Position numbers and translations under genes: made by a program
The notes under the pieces: generated by a model
The model's database searches: none
What the model was told of the DNA's origin: nothing
What the model saw: only the letters and a program-made list of their open reading frames with translations
Source of the DNA: Salinimicrobium sp963739625
GTDB lineage: Bacteria; Bacteroidota; Bacteroidia; Flavobacteriales; Flavobacteriaceae
Direction: 5' to 3'
Length of the DNA: 64,000 nucleotides
NCBI GenBank assembly: GCA_963739625.1
Contig: CAVUAU010000013.1
Coordinates: forward strand, 20,852-84,851
Shown: piece by piece, positions 51,441-59,265 of the stretch
Layout: the number at the start of each line of letters is the position of its first letter
Position numbering within the stretch: position 1 is the first letter of the stretch

Positions 51441-51869
51441 TTATTTGATCTCTACAACTTCAAGATCAAAAGTAAGGTCTTTTCCTGCAAGAGGGTGATT
51501 TCCGTCAACAACAATGCTGTCTTCTTTTACCTCTCTTACCACAAGATTCATTTCGCGACCGTCAGGGCTTTTTGAAACAAGTCCCATTCCAACTTCCGGT
51601 TTGATCTCCTCCGGAAGCTGATTTTTATCTACTTCCTGGATCAATTCCTGTCTTGGTTCACCATACGCCTCTTCTGAAGGAATATTGATGGTTTTCTTTT
51701 CATTCACCTCCATATCCAGTAGGCCTTTTTCAAACCCGGGGATAAGCTGTCCCTGACCCATGGTGAATTCGATAGGTTCTCTTTCCAAAGAACTGTCGAA
51801 AACCTGCCCGTCTGCCAGTTTACCGGTGTAGTGTACTCTTACTGTGTCATTGTTTTTTACCTGACTCAT
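51441..51869 (-). CDS. FKBP-type peptidyl-prolyl cis-trans isomerase (SlyD-like)
   Basis: A 142-aa protein starting at the ATG at 51869 (MSQVKNNDTVRVHYTGKLAD); an ATG six codons upstream is an alternative. The FKBP domain has the typical GQVFDSSLEREPIEFTMGQG and LIPGFEKGLLDMEVNEKKTI, and a short IF (insert-in-flap) domain follows (EEAYGEPRQELIQEVDKNQL, about 75-125). It lacks the His-rich tail of E. coli SlyD. It should be a cytoplasmic folding helper. Promoter TTG-N20-TACCTTTG (minus, 51974-52004) leaves a leader of about 100 bases. Confidence 0.92.
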   Translation of the reverse strand: MSQVKNNDTVRVHYTGKLADGQVFDSSLEREPIEFTMGQGQLIPGFEKGLLDMEVNEKKTINIPSEEAYGEPRQELIQEVDKNQLPEEIKPEVGMGLVSKSPDGREMNLVVREVKEDSIVVDGNHPLAGKDLTFDLEVVEIK

Positions 51870-51973
51870 GTCTAAATTGTTTATCAATTAAAAAATTTGT
51901 GAAATGGAAATAAAACAGAAAATAAAAAGGAGAGACCTTAACAGCGCTGGATGTAATCCCACATTTCGGTTTG

Positions 51974-52004
51974 CAAAGGTACATTTTAATTTAGGGAAAC
52001 CCAA
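51974..52004 (-). promoter_or_regulatory. Bacteroidota-type promoter of the FKBP gene
   Basis: On the minus strand TTG (52002-52004), a 20-base spacer and TACCTTTG (51974-51981), a clean match to the consensus. Confidence 0.65.
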
Positions 52005-52177
52005 GCCGAAGGCTAAATGTTTGATCTACTGAAGATTCAGGAATTTTTAGACCTCTGCAAAATAAAGTTTCAAAAATGTTGTTTTAGCCCGTGATCCTTC
52101 CGAAGGGCTTTCTTAAAGGAGGGTTAAGAATAACCGGATTCTTTAAAAACCACAGAAAATTTAGTAAGTTGGTAGTA

Positions 52178-52603
52178 ATGTCTTTAAAAATGATAAACAA
52201 AATACTGCTTATCCCATTCTTTTTTATTTACGCCACCTGGAGTTGTGAAGAGTCAAAAGTTGACTATTCCAGCTGGAATTCCTTGACAGTGACTGCCTCG
52301 GCATACAACTCTATCAAGATCCAGGGAGAAGGTAATCCCTTAATTACCGCCTGGGGTGATACATTACGTCCCGGGGTACGTTCTATAGCTGTTTCTCCGG
52401 ACCTTCTTAAAAAAGGACTGTCCTACCAAACTCCTGTAAAGATTGAAGGCTTAGACGGAATTTTTATCGTGAATGACAAGATGCACTCGCGCTGGAAGAA
52501 CAAGATCGATATTTACATGGGATTGGAAAAAGAAAAGGCGCTGGAATGGGGCAGGAGGAAGGTAACCATATATTTTCCCGCAGAAGAAGAAAAGAACGAA
52601 TAG
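52178..52603 (+). CDS. 3D-domain (MltA-like barrel) lipoprotein
   Basis: A 141-aa protein starting at the ATG at 52178 or 52190, with a lipoprotein signal (KILLIPFFFIYATWSC). The mature part is a 3D domain: VTASAYNSIKIQGEGNPLIT, the first Asp in AWGDTLRPGVRSIAVSPDLL, then VNDKMHSRWKNKIDIYMG with the second and third Asp, and finally KALEWGRRKVTIYF. The fold is the double-psi beta-barrel shared with MltA lytic transglycosylases and Rpf-associated proteins. A role in cell-wall remodelling is likely but unproven. It precedes the PAP2 gene by 15 bases, in the same direction. Confidence 0.85.
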   Translation: MSLKMINKILLIPFFFIYATWSCEESKVDYSSWNSLTVTASAYNSIKIQGEGNPLITAWGDTLRPGVRSIAVSPDLLKKGLSYQTPVKIEGLDGIFIVNDKMHSRWKNKIDIYMGLEKEKALEWGRRKVTIYFPAEEEKNE

Positions 52604-52618
52604 CAGAAACAGGAAGTC

Positions 52619-53389
52619 ATGAAAAAAGGAATCAAAGAATTTATTGATGATCTCGTACAATTTATCAGGAAACACCTGTCGGGTAAGAACCCTTACTCTC
52701 CTTTCTATATCCTTATATTCTTTGCCTTTATTGCTTTTATAATCGGGGTCAATCTCTTCGTTGAACTTACAGATAAGATCCCGAACATGGGAGTTAAATC
52801 TTATGACGATGCCGTAACAAATTACATCATATCCTGGCGTTCTCCCGCGCTCAACCATTTCTTCCAATCGGTTACTGACTTTGGAGATGTCTATGCCTAT
52901 ATTGTGGTCACGACGATTGCGGTGCTCTTTTTCTTCTTTAAACTCAAGAACAAGAAGTTCATTATTCAACTAGTAGGAGTACTTCTTCTTTCGGGGATTT
53001 CCAACATTGCGCTAAAACAAGCAATAAATCGCGCAAGACCTTCTATTGAACATCTGGTGGTGGTGAAGACGCTAAGTTATCCCAGTGGCCACGCCATGAG
53101 TGCCATGGCTTTTTACGGCTTTCTTATCTACCTTACTTTCAGGATTAAAATGTCGCGGTGGCTGCGGGCATTTCTCGTGGTGCTATTCAGTTTTATAATC
53201 CTGGCGATAGGTCTTAGCAGGATCTATCTTGGAGTTCACTTCCCGTCAGATGTTGCCGGCGGTTATATTGCCGGGCTCATTTGGGTCGCCTTCTGCATCG
53301 TGCTTTTCAACCTTATAGACCTGCTTAGGGAAATGAAGCGGAAAAGACATCCCGCCACAGAACCTGAGGAGGAAAATATTGAACCTTGA
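52619..53389 (+). CDS. PAP2 family lipid phosphatase
   Basis: A 256-aa inner-membrane protein with about six transmembrane segments. Motif 1 is KQAINRARPSIEHLV, motif 2 is SYPSGHAMSAMAFYGF, and motif 3 is SRIYLGVHFPSDVAGGYIAG, all intact, unlike the PAP2 gene at 26.9-27.7 kb. The N-terminal 40 residues are cytoplasmic and basic (KKGIKEFIDDLVQFIRKHL). Members dephosphorylate undecaprenyl diphosphate, phosphatidic acid or related lipids. Following the 3D-domain lipoprotein gene, it fits a small envelope-maintenance unit. The C-terminal tail is charged (KRKRHPATEPEEENIEP). Confidence 0.93.
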   Translation: MKKGIKEFIDDLVQFIRKHLSGKNPYSPFYILIFFAFIAFIIGVNLFVELTDKIPNMGVKSYDDAVTNYIISWRSPALNHFFQSVTDFGDVYAYIVVTTIAVLFFFFKLKNKKFIIQLVGVLLLSGISNIALKQAINRARPSIEHLVVVKTLSYPSGHAMSAMAFYGFLIYLTFRIKMSRWLRAFLVVLFSFIILAIGLSRIYLGVHFPSDVAGGYIAGLIWVAFCIVLFNLIDLLREMKRKRHPATEPEEENIEP

Positions 53390-53457
53390 TCTCTTATTAT
53401 TTTGTTATACCGTTTTAGGTTCTTCCTTTTAATAATTAACTTGAGGGAAATCTTTTT

Positions 53458-54090
53458 ATGAGCCCCAGGATCATCTATACTTCCAAGCCTTATCTGGTGA
53501 TGGAATTCATTATTTTTTACGTTTTCCTTCCGTTTATCACGGTAAATTTCCTTAACGGTTGGTATAAGATCATCCCGCTTATTTTGATCGCGGGTTTATT
53601 TCTCTTGCTTTTGATCAAGGATCCAACCTTCGACAAAACCGTGCTCACCAGTTTCAGGAAAAATTACCTGGGAAAAAGTATCACCAGGATGCTTCTCATC
53701 ACCCTGCTGTTGCTGTGGTTTACCTATTGGATCTATCCTTCACTTTTTTTCAGATATCCTGTGGAGAACTTCGACAGCTATATCCTTACTTTCTTTCTCT
53801 ATCCTATTGCGTCTGTTTTCCCGCAGGAGATCATTTACCGCGTGTACTATTTTCACCGGTATGAGGCCTTGATTCCTCAAAAATACCTGCTCATGTTCAG
53901 CAATGCCTTTATCTTTGGGCTTACCCATTTTATCTACGGAAATTTTGTTGCTCCCATCGCGACCTTTGTCGCCGGCTGGATCTTTATTTACAACTACTAC
54001 AAAACCAGAAGTCTGCTCAACGTAAGCCTGGAGCACTATTTCTACGGACTTATCATGTTCACTATTGGATTGGGATATTTCTTCCAGTAG
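53458..54090 (+). CDS. CPBP-family intramembrane protease-like protein
   Basis: A 210-aa integral membrane protein with about six helices. The CPBP/ABI motifs appear as PQEIIYRVYYFHRYE (the usual EExxxR reads QExxxR), then FIFGLTHFIYG (FxxxH) and LEHYFYGLIMFTIG (HxxxxxG). The first Glu of the pair is Gln here. Since that Glu takes part in the active site of Rce1-like enzymes, activity is not certain. The family processes membrane proteins or bacteriocin-type peptides. It is in the same direction as the PAP2 gene, 68 bases downstream. Confidence 0.75.
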   Translation: MSPRIIYTSKPYLVMEFIIFYVFLPFITVNFLNGWYKIIPLILIAGLFLLLLIKDPTFDKTVLTSFRKNYLGKSITRMLLITLLLLWFTYWIYPSLFFRYPVENFDSYILTFFLYPIASVFPQEIIYRVYYFHRYEALIPQKYLLMFSNAFIFGLTHFIYGNFVAPIATFVAGWIFIYNYYKTRSLLNVSLEHYFYGLIMFTIGLGYFFQ

Positions 54091-54189
54091 GGAAATTAAA
54101 ACCGGACTTTAGGACAAGAAAAAGGGTATCCAAAAAAGCAGTTTCGAAAGGAATATATGAGAAAGATTTCTTCGGAAAGAAAAGAAGAA

Positions 54190-54318
54190 TCAGATACCCA
54201 GCTTAGACAGCAGCCACCACAGGATCAAAAAGACCACAATGGTGCCTACACAGCCACAGCCTCCGCCAATTTTTTTGGCGCCATAGCCGGCCAGCAGGGC
54301 TCTGATAATCCTTCTCAT
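54190..54318 (-). CDS. 42-aa small membrane protein
   Basis: Reading the minus strand from ATG at 54316-54318 to TGA at 54190-54192 gives MRRIIRALLAGYGAKKIGGG then CGCVGTIVVFLILWWLLSKL, ending in GI. It has a basic amphipathic start, a GGGCGCVG centre and one hydrophobic helix. The small frame is flanked by non-coding AT-rich sequence, has a plausible start, and looks like the conserved small proteins of flavobacteria. No name or role can be given. It lies between the CPBP gene and the propeller gene. Confidence 0.6.
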   Translation of the reverse strand: MRRIIRALLAGYGAKKIGGGCGCVGTIVVFLILWWLLSKLGI

Positions 54319-54443
54319 AGCAATTTTTAATTAGGATAAAAATAGCCGAAAATAGCTTTTCAAGGAAGAGTTTATGAAAAGTTTAATAGCCCCGGCAACA
54401 CAGTATTGCTTTCACTTTATAACTTTATGAAAAACAACATTTT

Positions 54444-55274
54444 ATGAAGCTTTCTTTACTTTTTTCCATCCTCGTCTTTTTTGGCCTTAATGCCTTTTCG
54501 CAAAACTCCTCTCCGGCCAAAAAGATCCTGGGCTTTAGCCACCCGGAATCTGTGGTTTACGATCAAGCACGTGATGTGCTGTACGTCTCAAACATCGGTG
54601 ATAAAAAAGAGGGAGATGGTTTTATTTCCAAGGTTTCCACAACAGGAGAGATCATCAACCTACACTGGATCTCTGGACTTCAAGATCCAAAGGGCCTCCT
54701 GGTTATGAAGGACAAACTTTATGTCACAGATAATACGGAGCTGGTGGAAATGGATATCCAAAAAGGGGAAATTCTGAAGCAAATCCCTGTAGCCGGTGCG
54801 AAATCTTTGAATGACCTCACCAGTGATGCAGCGGGAAATATTTATTTCTCAGACCTCTCCGGAAACAGCATTTTCAAGAGGAATACTTCAGGAAAAATTT
54901 CTGAATGGATGCACAGTGCTGAGCTGCAGCAACCTAACGGTCTTTTTATCAAAGATGACAACGTGTATGTGGCGGGTTGGGGAAAGAACAAACCCGGGAA
55001 TCTGCTCGAAATAGACATGAAAAATCGGGAGATCAAAGTTGTCACTGCTAAAGGCATTGGCAACCTGGATGGCCTTCAGAAGAAAGACGCTCACAGTTTT
55101 TATGTCTCTGACTGGGCCGGCGGAAAGGTTTATGCCATTTCAGAAAAAGGAGATTCAGAAGAGGTGATTTCCGCAGCAAAAAGCGTGGGTGATATCCTCT
55201 TTTTGGAGCAGAAAAACCTGCTCATTCTTCCCATGAACCTTCAAAATGAGGTGTGGATCTACAAGCTCGATTAA
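54444..55274 (+). CDS. Exported beta-propeller protein (SMP-30/NHL-like)
   Basis: A 276-aa secreted protein with a signal peptide (KLSLLFSILVFFGLNAFSQ). Repeated propeller strands are seen: FSHPESVVYDQARDVLYVSN, LVMKDKLYVTDNTELVEMDI, SDAAGNIYFSDLSGNSIFKR, GLFIKDDNVYVAGWGKNKPG, and DAHSFYVSDWAGGKVYAISE. The overall pattern matches SMP-30/gluconolactonase or NHL propellers. Metal-binding residues of the lactonase active site are not clearly present, so it may be a ligand-binding protein. Its last four bases overlap the end of the convergent ACT-like gene. Confidence 0.82.
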   Translation: MKLSLLFSILVFFGLNAFSQNSSPAKKILGFSHPESVVYDQARDVLYVSNIGDKKEGDGFISKVSTTGEIINLHWISGLQDPKGLLVMKDKLYVTDNTELVEMDIQKGEILKQIPVAGAKSLNDLTSDAAGNIYFSDLSGNSIFKRNTSGKISEWMHSAELQQPNGLFIKDDNVYVAGWGKNKPGNLLEIDMKNREIKVVTAKGIGNLDGLQKKDAHSFYVSDWAGGKVYAISEKGDSEEVISAAKSVGDILFLEQKNLLILPMNLQNEVWIYKLD

Positions 55275-55921
55275 CCTTTGCTCTTGATCTCGTTCATCAA
55301 AAGAAAAGCCTGGTTTACATAGTCCTGTTCCAAAAACAGCGTAAAATAGTTGGAGGTCGAAATGATCTCGTAAACCGGAATTCCCTCGTATGCAAGCAGC
55401 TTAAAAATGTAAAAATACAATCCCACGGTTTTGGTATTCTCCTCCGGCAGAGCAATGGTTATCGAGGACAGCTCATCTGAAACGCTTACCAGTTTCTCAT
55501 CTTTGAAGATCTCTTTGATGGTTGGCTGCAGGCTGGTGGAAACCAGAAAATTGCTCTCCTGGAAATTGCTGGAATAATTAAGATAGATCCCCGTTTGATC
55601 CTTTACCGCCTCCAGTAATTCTGCTTTTTTGGCAACAGTATCTTTTGAATTGAGATAAGTGTACTCGGTAATGCCCGAGCGCACGATGATATCTCCCATT
55701 TTCCGGAAGTGTTTACTGGTAAATTTGCTCCTTTTGGGATGGTAGCGCCTCAACGCCATAATGATGGAACCCTGTTTCACCGGCTTCCGCATTTCCTTCT
55801 CCACCTGCGGCTGCAGGTCGGCAGCCAGCGAACTAAAGTTTATGATATTCCTGGCCAGCGCGTCATCGAGATAAGGCTGGTGCTTTATAATGTCATGTAC
55901 ACAGGTACTTATAGTCTTCAT
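55271..55921 (-). CDS. ACT-like domain protein beside aspartokinase
   Basis: A 216-aa cytoplasmic protein. The first 90 residues are helical (KHQPYLDDALARNIINFSSL, PQVEKEMRKPVKQGSIIMAL, RRYHPKRSKF). The second half has two beta-alpha-beta units typical of ACT regulatory domains: LNYSSNFQESNFLVSTSLQP, then VSVSDELSSITIALPEENTK and YEGIPVYEIISTSNYFTLFL, the last matching the GIPVxxIxxSxxxxxxxV block of aspartokinase ACT domains. It is divergent from lysC (103-base gap). The protein is probably a ligand-sensing regulator or subunit for amino-acid metabolism; this is inference. Confidence 0.72.
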   Translation of the reverse strand: MKTISTCVHDIIKHQPYLDDALARNIINFSSLAADLQPQVEKEMRKPVKQGSIIMALRRYHPKRSKFTSKHFRKMGDIIVRSGITEYTYLNSKDTVAKKAELLEAVKDQTGIYLNYSSNFQESNFLVSTSLQPTIKEIFKDEKLVSVSDELSSITIALPEENTKTVGLYFYIFKLLAYEGIPVYEIISTSNYFTLFLEQDYVNQAFLLMNEIKSKG

Positions 55922-56023
55922 TGTTAAATAATATACATTTTGTACGAAGATATGAAATAACTATAACTTTTTTTACGAGCCACACTTTGATCCTTAATTA
56001 TGCACTCTGGAAGAAAATTAACT

Positions 56024-57361
56024 ATGAAGGTTTTAAAATTTGGCGGTACTTCTGTTGGCTCCTCAAAAAGCATCAGGAATGTGCGCAATATCATTGAGGC
56101 ACAGCCGGGAAGAAAGATCGTGGTGGTCTCGGCCATGTCTGGTGTGACCAACCTGTTGGTACAGCTCAATGAACAACTTAAAAAAGAACAAACGCAGGAA
56201 ATAGAACAAATTCTTCAGCAGCTGGAAGAAAAACATCTCAACCTCATTGAGGAGCTTTTTCCTGATGCTGAAACCCAAAAGTTTGCAAAAAGGCACTTTT
56301 TAATGCTTTTCGAACAGCTCAAAGAAAGCTTTGAAGAGGGATGCGAAACTGTGCGCGAAGCGACCATCATCACCTTTGGGGAGACATTTCTAAGTTATAT
56401 TTTCTCTATGTTCCTGGAGTCCGAAGGACTTTTCAATACACTTTTGGATGCAAAAGATTTTATGCATATCGCGAGTGTTGAAAATCCTGAAATTGAACAG
56501 GTGCACGAACTGCTTTTAAAAACGCTACACCGCGAGGTACCCTCAGAGGTTTATATCACCCAGGGCTTCGTGAGGATTGACAGGAACAGGAACATAAGCA
56601 CGCTCAACCGCGGGGGCAGCGACTATACTGCGACCATTATCGCGGCGGCAATAAACGCGCGCGAAGTACAGATTTGGACAGATATAGACGGTTTTCACAA
56701 TAACGATCCGAGATTTGTAGAAAATACGTCTGCACTTTCGCAGCTCACTTTTGAAGAGGCGGCCGAGCTGGCCTATTTTGGAGCGAAGATCCTTCATCCA
56801 CAGACAGTTTCTCCAGTTAAAGAAAAGAATATTCCCATTTACCTTAAAAACACGTTCACTCCTGAAGCTGAAGGAACAAAGATCTCTTCAGAAGTTACAC
56901 GCCTTGGCCTGAAAGCGATCTCGGCCAAAGACGAAATTACCGCAATAAAGATCAAATCAAACCGGATGCTAATGGCACACGGCTTTCTTAAAAAGATCTT
57001 TGAGGTCTTTGATAAACACGAGACGGCCATTGATATGATCACCACCTCAGAGATCGCTATTTCGCTCACCATAGACAATCCCACAAACCTCCATAAGATC
57101 CTTGATGAGCTCGAGGCTTACGGCGAGATCTCTGTCGATACCAATCACAGCATAATTTGCGTGGTGGGAGAGGGTGTGATCAATGATAAAGACACTTTCA
57201 GGCTGTTTGAGATCTTGAACGACATTCCCGTGAGGATGATCTCTTACGGCGGCAGCAACAACAATATTTCCCTGCTTGTAGATACCAGAAATAAGGTGCA
57301 GGCCCTACAAACCCTCAACAGGACCCTCTTCGAAGAAAGGGCATACTGGAGCGTAAACTAG
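56024..57361 (+). CDS. lysC: Aspartate kinase
   Basis: A 445-aa aspartokinase catalysing the first step of the Lys/Thr/Met branch. The start is taken at ATG 56024 (MKVLKFGGTSVGSSKSI), since KFGGTS is the conserved N-terminus; an ATG at 56000 is eight codons upstream. Kinase signatures are VVSAMSGVTNLLVQL, ISTLNRGGSDYTATIIAAAI and VQIWTDIDGFHNNDPR. The C-terminal third holds two ACT domains (ISAKDEITAIKIKSNRMLMA, IDMITTSEIAISLTIDNPTN, VRMISYGGSNNNISLLV). It is monofunctional, with no homoserine dehydrogenase part. Followed by a bidirectional terminator at 57386-57411. Confidence 0.95.
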   Translation: MKVLKFGGTSVGSSKSIRNVRNIIEAQPGRKIVVVSAMSGVTNLLVQLNEQLKKEQTQEIEQILQQLEEKHLNLIEELFPDAETQKFAKRHFLMLFEQLKESFEEGCETVREATIITFGETFLSYIFSMFLESEGLFNTLLDAKDFMHIASVENPEIEQVHELLLKTLHREVPSEVYITQGFVRIDRNRNISTLNRGGSDYTATIIAAAINAREVQIWTDIDGFHNNDPRFVENTSALSQLTFEEAAELAYFGAKILHPQTVSPVKEKNIPIYLKNTFTPEAEGTKISSEVTRLGLKAISAKDEITAIKIKSNRMLMAHGFLKKIFEVFDKHETAIDMITTSEIAISLTIDNPTNLHKILDELEAYGEISVDTNHSIICVVGEGVINDKDTFRLFEILNDIPVRMISYGGSNNNISLLVDTRNKVQALQTLNRTLFEERAYWSVN

Positions 57362-57385
57362 TTGTTTTGTTTTTTTGTTTGGAAG

Positions 57386-57411
57386 AGATCACTCGTTTTT
57401 ACGGGTGATCT
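57386..57411. terminator. Bidirectional terminator between lysC and the glycosyltransferase gene
   Basis: AGATCACTCGT (57386-57396) pairs with ACGGGTGATCT (57401-57411), one wobble pair, across a TTTT loop. It overlaps the stop codon region of the glycosyltransferase gene. Confidence 0.7.
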
Positions 57412-58661
57412 TTCTTTTTAGCCTGTTCCAGTTCCAGCCTGTTCTTCATTTCAATGTACTTTGAAAGATTTCTTGTGCTTGCCAGCGAGTGATGCAACAG
57501 CATGCTGCCCGTAAAATTGGATTTTCGATGTTGTTTTATATTTTGCTGCAATTCTCTAAGCTTTCTTCGGAAGACTTCGGAATGTTCCTTTTTTGAAAAC
57601 CTCATGAGCAGTGAAAAACCCCTTTTTTGGGCCTCCTTCCAGCTGATTTCATCGGTGTAAAGTTTAACAGCCGCGGAGGCAAAATCCTCAGGATCATCAG
57701 CAATCAAACCGTTCCATTCTCCGGAAGTTGCCATTCCTTCGGCACCAATAGAGGTGGTGACCGCCGGTGTTCCTGTTTGCATGGCATCTGTGAACTTTCC
57801 TTTTAGTCCGGCACCGAATCTTAGCGGAGCCAATAAAATCCTGGAATGCTGAAGGACCTCTAAAGCCGAAGTTGCCCTGCCTTTGATGAGGAATCCTTCT
57901 TTCTCGTTGTGCAGCTGTTCCACTTTTGCACTCGCATAGGCGCCATAGACGTGCAGTTGAGCTTCGGGAACTCCCTTTTTGATCCTGGGCCAGATATGCT
58001 GTTTTAGTTGTAGTACGGCATCCCAATTGGGTTCATGTAAAAAATTCCCGATGCTTATGAAATTCTTTCTGTTTTCAAAAAGAGGAAGTTGGGCAATCTT
58101 TTCTTCGGAAGCTGCTTCGATCATAAACGGCAGATACAGCAGCAGATCTTCCGGAATTGAAAAGGAATCTTGCAGCAGCTGCAGCTCCACTTCAGAAATA
58201 ATAAGAGACAGGTCACAGCGGTAAATGCTCGCGATCTCCCGTTTTGAAAGATCTGTATGCAGCTCCAAAGCCTGTTGTTTCTTGCCCTTTTTGAATGTCT
58301 CCTGCCTGGCCTTTCTTAAAAAGTGTAGATCTTCGGTATCGAGAATACGTATGGCTTCAGGACAGGCTTCAGCAACCCTCCAGCCAAACTGTTCTTCCAT
58401 CATAAACCTGTCAAAAAGCACGATTTCAGGCTGTAGTTCCTTCAGTAGTGCATCGAAGCTACTATTATTGAGCTCGATTTTAATTGACTCAATTCCGAAG
58501 CTTTGCAGGTCGACAGCATAAGGGGAAGCGCCGGCGGTGGTTCCAAAAATGATCCTGAAACCTTCATTTTTGAAGAACTCAAGCAGCTGCATCATTCTCG
58601 CGCCCGCCGCCGAAGAAGTGGGTTCGGGCCAGACATATCCTATTACAAAAAGGGTTTTCAT
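57399..58661 (-). CDS. Glycosyltransferase (GT4-like)
   Basis: A 420-aa cytoplasmic or membrane-associated glycosyltransferase. The start is the ATG at 58661 (MKTLFVIGYVWPEPTSSAAG); a longer frame to 58871 runs into the divergent greB gene. The N-terminal Rossmann domain contains YVWPEPTSSAAGARMMQLLE and LQPEIVLFDRFMMEEQFGW. The C-terminal domain has FISIGNFLHEPNWDAVLQLK, VPEAQLHVYGAYASAKVEQL, ILLAPLRFGAGLKGKFTDAM and MQTGTPAVTTSIGAEGM, the usual GT4 E-x7-E-like nucleotide-sugar region. Donor and acceptor cannot be told. It may act in surface-glycan or capsule synthesis. Confidence 0.88.
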   Translation of the reverse strand: MKTLFVIGYVWPEPTSSAAGARMMQLLEFFKNEGFRIIFGTTAGASPYAVDLQSFGIESIKIELNNSSFDALLKELQPEIVLFDRFMMEEQFGWRVAEACPEAIRILDTEDLHFLRKARQETFKKGKKQQALELHTDLSKREIASIYRCDLSLIISEVELQLLQDSFSIPEDLLLYLPFMIEAASEEKIAQLPLFENRKNFISIGNFLHEPNWDAVLQLKQHIWPRIKKGVPEAQLHVYGAYASAKVEQLHNEKEGFLIKGRATSALEVLQHSRILLAPLRFGAGLKGKFTDAMQTGTPAVTTSIGAEGMATSGEWNGLIADDPEDFASAAVKLYTDEISWKEAQKRGFSLLMRFSKKEHSEVFRRKLRELQQNIKQHRKSNFTGSMLLHHSLASTRNLSKYIEMKNRLELEQAKKKDHP

Positions 58662-58751
58662 GATCGGATTTTGCTCAAAAATAACAGATTTTATGCGGCT
58701 TCTAAGTTTTATTTCTGCCGCTTTTTTTTGATCTTTAAAGAAACTAGCACC

Positions 58752-59255
58752 ATGAGCCGGGGATTTGTTAAGGAAGAAGACCAGGAAGAAGCGCCGTTTA
58801 TTCCGCCACGTGCCGCGCTGCCTGCCGGGGTGATCAATTATGTCACTCCCTCGGGGCTTGAAGCGCTTCAAAAGGAAAAGATCCAGCTGGAAAAGGATTG
58901 GACAGATTCAGAAAATTTGAGCGAAACCGAAAGGCGCAGAGTAAGGGCCGTCATTGACGGGAAACTGGACCTGCTTAGCGAACGTATCACTTCGGCAAGA
59001 GTATTGAAACCGGCAGAACAGCCCCGGGAAGAAGTGCGGTTTGGCGCTTTTGTAGAATTAAAGGATCTCAAAAGTGGCAATCTTCAGGAGGTTCAGATCG
59101 TGGGCGTTGATGAAGCCGACGTGAAACTGAAGAAAATAGCTTTTGTCGCGCCAATCGTTCGTGCCATCACCGGCAAAAAAGCAGGGGAGAAGGCCGAATT
59201 CAAGTTAGGCAATGAAACCCGGGAACTGGAAATTAAAAAGATCATTTACAGGTAA
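58752..59255 (+). CDS. greB: GreA/GreB-family transcription elongation factor
   Basis: A 167-aa protein, using the ATG at 58752 (MSRGFVKEEDQEEAPFIPPR). The GreA/B N-terminal coiled coil is visible (YVTPSGLEALQKEKIQLEKD, then a helix with ERRRVRAVIDGKLDLLSERI), followed by the C-terminal FKBP-like domain (GAFVELKDLKSGNLQEVQIV, IVGVDEADVKLKK, ITGKKAGEKAEFKLGNETRE). It rescues stalled RNA polymerase by stimulating transcript cleavage. The N-terminal 25 residues are an acidic extension. The symbol is my best guess; a GreA paralogue cannot be ruled out. The following fusion gene starts 10 bases downstream. Confidence 0.87.
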   Translation: MSRGFVKEEDQEEAPFIPPRAALPAGVINYVTPSGLEALQKEKIQLEKDWTDSENLSETERRRVRAVIDGKLDLLSERITSARVLKPAEQPREEVRFGAFVELKDLKSGNLQEVQIVGVDEADVKLKKIAFVAPIVRAITGKKAGEKAEFKLGNETRELEIKKIIYR

Positions 59256-59265
59256 AGTAAAAAAT

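Noticed and set aside
58503..58751. N-terminal extension of greB
   Set aside because: The upstream frame overlaps the divergent glycosyltransferase gene and shows no family sequence; the ATG at 58752 is the proper start.
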